From: Pilatotrama ljubarskyi
Taxonomy: Eukaryota; Basidiomycota; Agaricomycetes; Polyporales; Polyporaceae
DNA length: 48,424 nucleotides
Assembly (NCBI GenBank): GCA_022385805.1
Contig: MU277716.1
Location: forward strand, 207,548 to 255,971
Direction: 5' to 3'
Notes under the pieces: generated by a model
The model's database searches: none
The model's input: only the letters and a program-made list of their open reading frames with translations
Told to the model about the DNA's origin: nothing
Part shown: positions 1 through 10,500 of the stretch, piece after piece
Numbering within the stretch: position 1 is the first letter of the stretch
Layout of the letters: each line of letters begins with the position of its first letter
Position numbers and translations under genes: made by a program

Positions 1-61
1 CAAGTGCTCCACAGGTAAGCTGAGCCTAGCGGGCTTTCCGCTGCGTGCCAAGCCCTGCTCA

Positions 62-287
62 ACATCCACTGAAGTCAGTGGGCTGGCCGCTGGACTGACG
101 CGGCTCCGTCTCCCTTACCATGATGGCATCTGCCAGTGCAAGCGGTGATTGAGTCCATCTCGGGCAGTCTTGGCTGTTGAGCCTGTCCGAGGCCACGCTG
201 AGTCCTGCCTCGGACTCTGTAGGGACCCTGCGGGTGCATAGGAACCCTTGAAACGTCGACTCGATTGTGAATGTTCCACCTTGACCA
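62..287 (-). repeat. Dispersed repeat, left copy (inverted relative to 47713-47939)
   Basis: The reverse complement of this segment matches the plus strand at 47713-47939 almost end to end. I count roughly a dozen substitutions and two single-base gaps over about 226 bp. Similarity stops abruptly on both sides. No terminal inverted repeat or target duplication is visible at its borders, so it is a fragment of a larger repeat or an old duplicated gene piece. The open frames across it differ between the copies, which argues against a conserved coding function. Confidence 0.8.
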
Positions 288-758
288 ACGCGCGTCTCGG
301 CGCCCTTGCTGCTCTCTCCCACGTCGCCTGCCAGCTTGAGTCCTCGTCTCGCCGACCTCGTCTTCGACCCGCGCCGTTACAATCCGCTATATACAAAGCC
401 ATCGCCTCAGATACTATTCCGTGCTCAATGCAGTGATTTTCCAGAGCAGACGTCGTTATGGAGCCTATGATTTTTTCGTACTTTGTTGTCACGTAATCCC
501 TGCCAAAAGAGCCTCAGCGTGACATATTCTCGTCATGTGGCATAGCCCATTGTGCGTCGGGCCAATCTTAGTTATCGTGTTCTCTATCCATGAATTCTGT
601 CAATTCAAGCATACCCTATGAATCAGGTCCACCGAACCGAATAGAGAGCCGGCAAGGCCTCAAAACTCCATACATTCAACTGCCCAGCCAATCACATCCT
701 CATTCATTCATTACATCGATCTACTATTCTACGAGATCAAAGCCCAACGTCCAGCGTC
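288..758. other. Intergenic, no gene recognised
   Basis: Between the left repeat and the stop codon of the first transporter I see only short unsupported open frames. It should contain the 3' untranslated region and poly(A) site of the minus-strand transporter, but no signal stands out. Confidence 0.5.
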
Positions 759-3525
759 TCAGACCCGCGACGGCGTACGGGTCACAGGCTGCGACTCCGA
801 CTGCGCACCCTTCTCCGGGTCCGACACTGCCCTCCCCGCCGTCGGTGGCACAGCGCCGATGGGCACGATGCGCTCGCCTTTGAGGTCCGCAGCGTCGACG
901 GCGTTCTGGCGGTCGCCAAGGTACCAGTTCGGCATCGCGAGTGAGAGGAAGATGGGTACGACCGCGAGCACCGTCGCTGCGATGAGCATGTCGCGCATCG
1001 TGTCGCCGTACGCTGTGTGAACACCCGCCGTCAGCATTCGACGTCTGACACGAAGAGGGAAGATGGGCACGTACCGGCGATGACGCCCTGGCGTACGGGG
1101 TCATCGTACGGGAGCGCGGTGACGCTGGTGATGCTTCCAAAGAGCTGCGCGCGCTCCGTCGCGTTAACGTTCGGGAGGTGCTTCTCGAGCTCCTTTGGCA
1201 TCGTGTTCGTCCAGATGGCGCCAGCTACAGCAAACCACACGTCAGTAAGCAGCTACCGCGCGACCACAACAACGCGAAGAGACCCACCAACACCACTGCC
1301 GACGGCGCCGCCGATCTCAGTCCAGAGCAGGACGACGGCGGTGACCATCGCGACGTCGATGTGCGGGACAGACGCCTGGGCGCCGACTTGCGAAGCCACC
1401 GATGCGAAGCCGCCTCCGATACCCTGCAGCAGCTGAGTCCAGACGATCTCGGCGTCGGACGCGTTCGCGCCACGCGAGTGAATCATCAAGCCGACACCGC
1501 TGTGAGCATGCAAGTCAGCACGTCAAGAGCATCGGGAATCGCATAAGCATATGGTACTTACAGAAGACGAATGCAGAGGCCGGCGGTGAGGACCCACTGT
1601 ACAGGACACAATCATCAGTATCATGTCGACGCGGAGATGTGTGTGAGCAACGTACCTTGTAGCGACGGATGAACCGCATAGCGAAGCCGGCGGCGATACC
1701 GAAGACGGTGAGCGCGACCGTCTGTGTCTGGTTAAAGTACGTCGCGTCCTCCAGCGACCTGCAGAGACCTCGTTAGCGGAGCGAACGTCTGGACGCAGAG
1801 ACACGTACCATGACTTCGTCACGAGGACAAACGAGTACAGGTACGTGAAGGACATGTAGAAAGAGAACTGTAGGAGGCGCGTCAGTACGTGACCAACACT
1901 TGTCCGAGAAGGCGGAACTTACGAAGTCGAAGAAGCCGATCCAGGCTGCACAGACGACAGACCGGTTGGTGAGGAAGCGGCGGGCGATAACGGGACGCGC
2001 GGCGAACAGGCTGTCCCACAGCGCGAACACGGGCAGGAGCACGCAGCCGACCACAATCATAGCGATCATTGACGCTGATTGCTCCGTCAGTACAAATCCG
2101 CGCGCATCGACCGGAACGACTCACGGTTGCTCCACTGCCCCTTCGCCCCCTGCGCGAGCGTGAGCGGTAGAAGGATGAGCGCGACGGCAGTACCGAGGAT
2201 TGCGAGCCCAATAACGTCGAGCTGCTCGGCGTAGAGCCAGATGCGGCGGAGGATGGGGACGTGGATCTTGGGCTGGAGGCGGGTCTCGGGGGCGTTGACG
2301 AGCCGGAGGCGGCGTGCCTTGCGCTCGGCCCAGAACAGGGTGACGATGAGCGGGGAGAGCGACGCGGGAACGAGGATCGCGAACATCCCGTCTATGGCAG
2401 TCTGTCAGACTCGTCGCGTTCTCGAGACGAAGGCGTTGTACTCACAGCCCCAGCGCCAGGTCGAGTGCTCGAGCATGGACGTCGAGACCTTTGAGCCGAT
2501 GAAGGCGTTAATGATGAAGGGCGCGGAGGTGAGGGAGGAGACGAGGCCGCGCCACTTCAAGGTCGTGATATCGGCAATGATGATCTGCGTCAGCAATTGC
2601 AAACCGCTACGACGAGGGTGAGTATATGCGCGGTGGCAAGGTCGCTCGATGGACATACGTGTATCCTCTGTGGTAAGGGACGTAAGTTGGGTGATCACTG
2701 CTGACGAGCGGAGAGGACGTACATGGCATATAGCACGATACCAGCTGCAAGCGCACCGACGCCGTTTGCAGAGGCGATAACGATGTACCCAATGACGTAG
2801 AAGAATACTGCAGGTAGAAGGTGAGTAGCTGGTTCGCGATCAAGGTAGCTCGAGCGTGGAACGCGAGCGGGCGTGAAGGTGAGAAAACGTCCAGCCTTGA
2901 CGTGCGTGGGTGAACCGAGAGTCACGCGTCGTCTTGGCGCAGGAGTATGCTGGGTGCACGACGCGGACGCGTGCCGCGCTCTATCCACTGTGGAGGAAGG
3001 TTGAAGGTACTTACGGACTACAATGTACGACGTTCCGCGAGAGGAGACGTCCGCGACCTTAGCTATTACAGGCTTTCCGCACGCGACTGTGAAGAGTGAA
3101 GACGCGGTAAGCATATGCGCATAAGCAAGATGGTCGAGAGACTGACTGATGATCGACTGGGCGACTTGGATGGTGGAGATGAGACCGTGCTTGTCAAATG
3201 CCGAGGTCGCGAACGCGAGGTAATTGTATGTCGTCTGGCCGTCAAGAGAGTAGATGTACGACGCGAGGCCGATACTACGAAGCGCAGCACGCAGTCAGAC
3301 GTGAGCTGAAGCGACGAGGACGTGCGGGAACACTTACCCAAGGAAAAGGAACCACTTTGAATACCGGCCGTACACCCTCTCTGCAGCCTCTACGGTCTTG
3401 ACGCCGAGATGTGCGTCCTCCTCCTCCTGGATCTTTTGGGCGAGGTGAGGGTCGATTTTGGGGATGGCATCCTCGGGGAGGGCGTCGAGGGCGGGGGACG
3501 CGCTCTTCTCGTTGTGGTAGGACAT
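759..3525 (-). CDS. Siderophore-iron transporter, MFS (SIT-A), 14 exons, 624 aa
   Basis: Predicted multi-spanning plasma-membrane transporter of the siderophore-iron (SIT/ARN) branch of the major facilitator superfamily, which imports ferric siderophores. Exons: 3525-3338, 3274-3147, 3086-3015, 2807-2723, 2667-2659 (only 9 nt), 2606-2446, 2391-2125, 2074-1923, 1867-1809, 1758-1656, 1596-1562, 1499-1288, 1224-1075, 1012-759; 1,875 nt in frame. The hydrophilic N-terminus (about 50 residues) contains AHLGVKTVEAAERVYGRYSK; hydrophobic helices follow. Family-like stretches include WRGLVSSLTSAPF, LLQGIGGGF, and NATERAQLFGSITS in the large last loop before the final helix. It is colinear with SIT-B (27294-29820) but has one extra phase-1 intron (1074-1013) and a longer C-terminal tail. 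The start is the first ATG in frame, 57 bp downstream of a TATATAA box. Iron regulation is suggested by upstream ATCTGATAAG motifs. The substrate siderophore cannot be read from sequence. Confidence 0.93.
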
Positions 3526-3581
3526 GAGGGCGTAAGGGAGAGACGGGCAGAAGGCAGGGCGCGGAGAAATAATGGACGGGA

Positions 3582-3588
3582 TTATATA
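3582..3588 (-). promoter_or_regulatory. TATA box of SIT-A
   Basis: TATATAA on the minus strand, 57 bp upstream of the SIT-A ATG, between the start codon and the paired GATA motifs. It is the best core-promoter candidate for this gene. Confidence 0.5.
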
Positions 3589-3690
3589 TCCCGAGAGATC
3601 ATCTCGCCGAGCCCGGGGCACTAGCAGAGTGTCGCATGCGCTGCTGAGCGTAGCAGAGGACTCGGAGCACGCTCGCTGGTACGACGACAT

Positions 3691-3700
3691 CTTATCAGAT
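3691..3700 (-). promoter_or_regulatory. GATA-factor iron-response motif, proximal (SIT-A)
   Basis: ATCTGATAAG on the minus strand, about 165 bp upstream of the SIT-A start. It matches the ATCWGATAA consensus known for fungal iron-sensing GATA repressors (SreA class; Urbs1 in Ustilago binds related GATA sites). A second identical copy begins exactly 25 bp further upstream. Confidence 0.7.
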
Positions 3701-3715
3701 AGCGCCATTCTTCCG

Positions 3716-3725
3716 CTTATCAGAT
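3716..3725 (-). promoter_or_regulatory. GATA-factor iron-response motif, distal (SIT-A)
   Basis: Second ATCTGATAAG, same orientation as the proximal one and offset by 25 bp. The same 25-bp pair precedes SIT-B. Confidence 0.7.
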
Positions 3726-3900
3726 ATACCCGAATCAGCCATCACCTGCCCTGATTAGATCTTCCTTCACCTCCGAACGGCGCCGATGTCATCCTCCAAC
3801 CCCGCCTGACTCCCTCCGTGCTCCCTCCATCCTCCTCCCGAGCCTTGGCTTCGCTGAAGACGCGGTCGAACTCGTCTCTAGAGGATGTTGCGTTGCACAG

Positions 3901-3909
3901 TTATCAGAT
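3901..3909 (-). promoter_or_regulatory. Additional ATCTGATAA motif upstream of SIT-A
   Basis: A third minus-strand ATCTGATAA, about 376 bp upstream of the SIT-A start. It matches the core consensus but has C rather than G after it and is not part of the 25-bp pair. Confidence 0.5.
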
Positions 3910-6474
3910 AGGATAGACGCGCAGACGGGGAGTGGTCCCACTGGAGCACACAACCTCCAGATCTCTCCCCGATCGCTTTCTTGATCGTCGATCGTCTGTC
4001 TCTTTTCATCCAGGCACAGAAATGACATCCTTTCCTGCCCTCGCCTCTCTGCACTCGCGCTCGTCCGAGAAAAGTGAAAAACACTTGACTTGGCGTTCCA
4101 CAGCATTCCACTTTGCCCCAGTAACGCCGCGCCCATCCGCTGGCCCACCGACGCCTCTTGCTCCTCCCGCCTCGTCGGAACCAAAACCCGATGTTCGTGA
4201 GACAGCATACTCGTCGACGCATGCTCATCCTCGTCACGCTCCTGCGCAGTTAGTACATCCCTTGTCTTTTATTCTCCCTTGCACTGGCACCTGAACTCGC
4301 TCCTTGTCTTCGCATATAGGCACGCCATCGGCGTCCGTTCGCGAAGCGAGTACAATCCTCGGATGCACTCTTCATGATCATGCGATCAAGTCCAGGGCGG
4401 GCACGCGCTGCGCACACCAGCTTCGACCGAACGTCTCAATGTCATCGCGCCCGAGACACCGACATCAGCACCCGACTGGTAGTCCTTGCCCAGCGGGCAT
4501 GGACAAGCGCGACCGCGCGACCTGAGCTCGACGTCGACCACCCAGACGAACGAGGGCCGACGCTGGCCGGCTGCCTTGACTTAGCTGTCTCGCTGAGGGA
4601 GTCGTCCAGCTGGTCTCGGCGGCGTATGAGGCAGTTCCCATTCTACGAGGACTCGGATTCGCCGCGAGTCCTTGATACTCCCTGATCCCTCTATAACGGT
4701 GCCCAGGCTGCGTCCTCGTTTCACAATGCGCGCCTCACCCGTGGATGTCGAAATCATCAGCTGCGAAAATTCACGCTCGACTCAAGATTGGTGCGGCTTA
4801 TTCTCCTCCGACTGATTGGACGTGTCAGCTGGCAACAAGTCCAAGCCCATCCAGGCAAGTACTGTCCACGACCGTTCGCAGAATACTGCGTACCGTCTCT
4901 CTGTCTCGAAATGGTCGCTCGCTACATTCGATCGCAGCGTCCACAAAATCACGCGTGACCCGTCGCATGTCGGCGTCGCCGCAGGCTCTCCGATGGTATA
5001 GGACGACCCAGGTTATGTTTCATATCTCTTCAGGCTGAGCATGTTTGCGCAGGTAGCTTACATGCCTTCACGCCCAGCGTTCCGCGAGCCGCTCGAACAG
5101 ACCGATGTCGGCCTAAGCGCATCACAAGCGAATCGTCACTCGAACTCCTCCACGCTCTCGCAACGCGCCTGCCCATCCAGCGAGGCCCGTGGGATGGTCA
5201 TGCGTTTGGAAAGCGCGGACATTGTCTATCAAGGCTCCTATAGGTGAGTACAACAACGCCGAGTGTCCAGCCAGGAGAGCATCAAGTGGTCGACGGTCGG
5301 TCGCGCGGTACCTAGTAGCCATCGTCACGTCGTCATTGCGAATTACATACCAGTAGACTCTACGCACGCGTGCACGCGAAACGATGCCTGCGCTCAACAA
5401 CCATGTCCGCCCAAACCCCAAGGCGAAGCGAGCACGCGTTCCCGGAGCCATGCCGCGTTCTGCCTTCCCGTGATCGCGCCAGCCAGCAATCAACCGCAGC
5501 GTTGGTCTCTGCGCCAAACGCCTCCCCCCGCTCAGCCACATTGAACGCGCTATCCAACTCGCTTACGGTTGACGTGTGGGTAATTCACCCGTTTACATCC
5601 CTCACCATGACGGCACCCCGCGCTCTGGGGCCCTGAGAAGAAGTCCCAGTGTAACCCTCGTAGGTCCTCGCTTCAAGTACGCACAGCGGAGGACCCTGCG
5701 TGGTCATTCGCCCGTCAAGGCTGCGGCGGGACTCGTCCAGGCTCTCGCATTCCAACATGACGCCAAACTCCCCACCGCGCGGTACCACGACTCATCCCGG
5801 CCTCTATAGCCCCGTCAGCGGAAGTCGACTTGAAGCCGGCGCGCGACATTTCACCCAGGGGCTGGCCCTGCGATGGCTTTTCTCGTCACCCCTCCGACGG
5901 CTCGTGGACGGTCCTACTGGCGACGCTGGAGCGGTACAACGAGGCATACGGGCTCCTCTGAGTCGTCTTCTGTCGACTCCATCGTCAGCGGACGATTTGT
6001 GCGTCCCGACAAGTGCGCGTTCACTGTCCCTCACCCAGTACACGTCGTACCCGCTACGTGCTGTTTCACTCGCGCTCATTCGTTGCACATCTCAGCGTGC
6101 GTCGAGGGAATGGGCACACAGCCGTATATTAGAGCAAGTATCGCCTAGAGTAGCAACGCAAGACCCGAGTGAGGCCACAGCAGAGAACCTCAAGCACAGC
6201 GGAACCGAGCAGCAACGAGACGGGATGCCGAGGCATAGTGAGTAATAGGTATAAGTAAGAGTAGTGGTTACAACACGCCGGACCCTATCGTAGCAACAGC
6301 AGCGAAGCGCGAATAAGGATAAGGTACGATCGCGGTGGACGTAGCGTAGAGCGCACAGTACAGTACAGAGGGAGCATGGTTCGAGTCCGAGTCGCCAGCG
6401 AGTGTCCCACGTAACCAAGCCCAAACCCATTAGGATTATACGAGATATTAGAGATCCATACCACTCGCCACCGC
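3910..6474. other. Gene-poor interval, no gene recognised
   Basis: GC-rich sequence with overlapping open frames on both strands, none over about 180 codons and none with a recognisable domain. An ATG at 4194 opens a short basic-hydrophobic start (MFVRQHTRRRMLILVTLL) followed by a plausible GT...AG intron, but I could not continue it into a coherent protein. It may hold a decayed or lineage-specific gene. Confidence 0.4.
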
Positions 6475-7527
6475 TCACCGCGCCCTGAGAGCGCGCAGCT
6501 GCTGCTGCACCTCGCGGATATCCCTCCGATTCCACTCGCCGGTCCAGTTGCCGTTGCCAGTGATCCACACGCGCGACGACCTCCTTTCCGCGTCCGAGCC
6601 CGAGGGAGCGCTCACGCCGGGATCAGAGGCCGTGTGGTGGAAGTCGACGGACATGCTGCGCCTGCGCGACGTCTTCTGCTGCGGCGGGGGCCGGGGCAGT
6701 GTCGCGCCCGCGCGGGGTGCCGGCGGGAATGGCGGAGGGGTGTATGACTGGGGTGGAGGGGGCGGGCTGACGGGGGACGGAGAGGCGGAGGTAGAGGTAG
6801 AGGCGGAGGAGTGGCGGGAGCGCGACGGGGTGGAGCGGAAGGGGAGAATGAGCTCTGGGGGGACGTTCTCGCCTAGGGTGCGCTTGAGCTTGGCGAGGCG
6901 CTTCCGGCGCGTCTCTGTGGCGGTCGGCGTAGCGGGTGTGGTGGGCGTCGTCGGGAGCATGGTTGAGGACGAGGAAGAGGCGGAGGCGGAGTGGGCGAAG
7001 GTGAGGGTGGCGGAGGAGTCCGGGGTGAGGGGAAGGAGGAGGCGGGGGTCTGAGGGCGGGAGGGGGACGGCGTTGAGGCGGAGGACGAGGGGCGTGGGCA
7101 GGGGAGCGTGCTTTCCTTTTGAGCGGGATTTTTCGCGGACGTGGCGTGTGAAGGACTTGGTGGCGGGCAGACTTGAAGTGGAGTCGAGGGAGGTGGTGGA
7201 CTCGAGGCTGGCGCGCGAGAGCGACAGAGACGTGACGGACGAGCTCGCGGAGGACGCGGAGTGGTAGAAGGGCGCGGCGGCGTGGGAGGGAAGCTCGAAG
7301 ACAGAGCCCTGGCGGCGCTTTGCGTAGGCCGAAGTCTTGCGGACGGCGGGGGAGTGCTTCCTGCCGATGGGGAGGAGGGGCGGGGTGGAGTCGTGCTCTG
7401 CGAGCTGGGGCGTCTGGCCGAGGACGGCACCGAGCTTGCGCGTGGAACGGATGAGGCGCGCCCGCTGACGAGCGTCGAGCGTGTTCGTGGTGGGCGGGGG
7501 CGGGGGGTGCGTGGCGGAGGACATCAT
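6475..7527 (-). CDS. Conserved low-complexity protein, about 350 aa, single exon
   Basis: Single-exon frame of 350 residues from an ATG pair at 7527/7524; the frame stays open further upstream but that part looks like promoter. I do not recognise a named domain. Three blocks look constrained: residues 17-43 (LDARQRARLIRSTRKLGAVLG), residues 207-226 (RRKRLAKLKRTLGENVPPEL) and the C-terminus, residues 319-346 (RVWITGNGNWTGEWNRRDIR). They are separated by Ser/Thr/Pro-rich linkers, including proline runs. The basic patches and disordered linkers would fit a regulatory or nucleic-acid-associated protein, but that is inference. It resembles hypothetical proteins I associate with agaricomycetes. The other frames across this span are compositional shadows of its GC-rich codons. 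Confidence 0.8.
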   Translation of the reverse strand: MMSSATHPPPPPTTNTLDARQRARLIRSTRKLGAVLGQTPQLAEHDSTPPLLPIGRKHSPAVRKTSAYAKRRQGSVFELPSHAAAPFYHSASSASSSVTSLSLSRASLESTTSLDSTSSLPATKSFTRHVREKSRSKGKHAPLPTPLVLRLNAVPLPPSDPRLLLPLTPDSSATLTFAHSASASSSSSTMLPTTPTTPATPTATETRRKRLAKLKRTLGENVPPELILPFRSTPSRSRHSSASTSTSASPSPVSPPPPPQSYTPPPFPPAPRAGATLPRPPPQQKTSRRRSMSVDFHHTASDPGVSAPSGSDAERRSSRVWITGNGNWTGEWNRRDIREVQQQLRALRAR

Positions 7528-10500
7528 ATCGTATACGAAGAGCGGGGAGGGTGGTTGATATAGAACAAGAACAAAAGCTGCCATCAGCAGCACAATAGCC
7601 TGCCCCGTTGCCACCCTCCCACCATCCCACCATTCATCGCATTTCCTCTCACCTTCCATCGCACGCGTTGCCAGAGTCGAGCAGCGAACCATCCTCGTCG
7701 TCGTGGCGTCGCCCATACTCGAGGAACAATGGTCTGTTTGTCTGCGCCGTCGCTGTTTGTCTCCGCTCGCTCTCTCCTCCACTTGTCTGCCTCAGGGCTA
7801 CGACACTCTCTCGGCAGTCGAGCTCGTACTCTTCGTCCTGCAATCAGTCACTGATGGCGATGATGTCTGCGGTCAAAATCATCCCTGTCATCTCGGATTC
7901 GCCTTCACTGCTCCTCCGAGATGCCGCTCTCCCTGCCCCGTTTCACCGAGCACACAGGCAATCTCAGCGCACTCGACGACGAGGCGCGGCTCCGCATCCA
8001 GCTCCGTCTATATCTCGCATGTCTCCTGGCTCAGCGCAGTGCTTCCGGGCTGTGTCTCGGAAGCGGTCGTCTCGCCGTCTGCCCACCTCCTCCGCTTTCC
8101 CCTCCTATCTGCCGCATCAACTCACAGCTCCGTCCACACCACGGTGAATCTGATGCTTCCGACTGCTCCGGGCGGCGCTGATGTGGCGGGAACATCCTGT
8201 CTCGGCCATTCTAGGTGTACTCGCCCAAAGCTCTCAAGGGCCCAGTCCTTCTCCTGACGCCTGCTTCCGAGACCGGTCAGTACCGCACCTATGCGCCTCC
8301 ATCTCTCACAGTGAATAGTAGAAACGGCGTTTGGAGCTATGGCAACGGCCCGTGTCAGCTCCGCCCCTCTGCGGAGCCGCGTTCATCTCGCAGTTGTGTA
8401 TCTCTCCAATCATGTACCTTCTCCCGCTTGCGTTCTTGAATGCCCGTCTTGCTGCGTCCCTTGTCGCATGGCTCCGCAGGACTTCCACGCGCATCCTCAG
8501 GCCCTCCACATGTAGCATCACCAATGCGCCGCGAATTTCGCAGCACGTATGCGGGAGTGCGAGGCCGTACGGAGGCTGTGTAAGCACCCGCCCCGATATC
8601 GCCGCCGTCGTCCTCCTGCCTTCTATTATCTGCCTCAGCTCTGTTCGCCCAGCTGCGGCACTGGGATTGCACAGGCCCGGAGCGCCCCTCGCGAGGTTGC
8701 CACCCTTCGCGAGCGTGTCGCCCGCGCATTACCGCATACTAATAGCACTCCGCTCGGCTTGTATTCCTCCTCTGGAACAAGGGACCTGTGCCTCGCGCTC
8801 GCTCTCCCCGTCCTCCGGCTTTCATGCATTGTCCGGTGTCTCTACAACAAGAGCGTGCATGCACGGGTGCTGAATCTGCTTTGCGGTGTGACAATACGCT
8901 TCGACAGGTGCGCACGCCCATACACTCGAGTACTGAGCGCTTCGCAGCTAGCATATGGTAGTCCCTACCTCCTCCGTTGTCCTTCCGACCCACAGGCTCC
9001 ATGCGACGGGCATCCGCATAGCGAGACCGGCCAATCTCCCTTGTTGACTCGGAAAGCCGACTGAAGGAGCGATGAAGTTTGCATGGATACGTTCGTCCCC
9101 TGAGTCCTACGGCCGTGCGTATGCGCTAGCAGCTCGACGTCACGAAGTGCATCCCGGTCCCGACCCTTGTCTGCAGATCTCGATACCTCATCACTCGCCT
9201 CTCTATTCTGGGAGCCGCAGACTGTCGCCCACACGCGCTTGAGCGCAGGCCGATAATCAACGTCAGTTATGGGCGGGGTAGCTCAAGCGGGCATGGCACC
9301 CTGGGCTCGGTGACGAACCCAATTGATCTTGCTCTTCCATATGTGCTAAAATGGTATGTAATCGTCTGAGGCATGCCCGCAAGTAGCAATCATTGTTTTC
9401 TCAGCTTCGTTCATGCACTTTCCGGTGGCAGGGAGGATGCTTCGAGTGCGAGGGCGTGAACTCGTGAACGGATCCAGTGCGCCCACTTGATCGATACCAG
9501 TACGATAGACCGTCGCCCTCGACCTCTCCGTCGATCCGGCTCGAGCTCAGTGTGTGTCTTGGGGCGCCAGGACCCTGGACGCTTGCGATCTAATACGCGA
9601 AGGCTCGAAGGCCGTGTCATTCTGTCAATATAAGACCAGAGTCGTCCCCCGTTCAGTGACACTGTCCTCGAGGCTACATGTTTGTACTTGCCGCTCATCA
9701 AGGCGTGCGCCGAGCATCGGGTCATGTCCGGCATAGTCAGTATAGGGATGCGATAGGGAAGCGGCGTCCTGCTGACGCGTTGCTACAGGTGAGCCATAGA
9801 CCCCCGTCCAAACCATGGTACACGACACGCAGGTCAGCTGGCTGTATAACCCCCCTCTCGACGGGATTGCGTAGCAACATCGGACCGAAGACCTCGCCGG
9901 GGCTCCCTCAGCGATCAGCTTCAGTAGCGTGCATGGTACAACACGCACCTGCTTGAGATCCGCACAACACCACTGGGCGCACCGCTTATTTTAGACAGGG
10001 TTCGTTCAAACCTCTGGCAACCGAAAACGCAGGCATGCAGCACTCGCCGATGGACCTGAGAGCTCATCCGATCTGGCGGCCTCGCCCGGCGAGTGAATGC
10101 GGGATCCCGAGGTCTCACGACGGGACTTGCATCTCGACGGACGAAGGTTTGCGGTAGCCACTACGTTCTCAGGGGCGGCGACCGGTAGTGACCACTTAGT
10201 GACCGCGGGTACTTGTGCTCAGGTGACTGGCAGACGTCCAGGCAATGGCTATACGAGGCGGACGGCCCAAGCATGGGGCATCTCACGTTCACGTTCGAAC
10301 GGTGGATGCACTAGTAAACAAGAGGCTTCTAGAATGTGATGAGATTGGGGTCTAGACGAGTGAGAAGGTACGCACTCGTTAGGTATCTGCTCCGTCATTT
10401 AGGCGATAATTGAGATGGCCTTTGGGCATCTCAGGCGGAGGCCGACCATCGTGCGTACCAAGCAGCCACGTAAATTTCTAGGACTGTCTTTCACGATGTA

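Noticed and set aside
6548..7633. Several long frames overlapping the low-complexity gene on both strands
   Set aside because: They are out-of-phase shadows of the GC-rich, Ser/Pro-encoding exon.
7921..8178. 86-codon plus-strand frame starting MPLSLPRFTEHTGN
   Set aside because: Protein-like at its start but turns to composition noise and has no consistent downstream exon.
9260..9330. tRNA- or SINE-like segment (GGTAGCTCAAGCGGG, A-box-like)
   Set aside because: No acceptable B box, no cloverleaf, no poly-A or repeat copies in the window.
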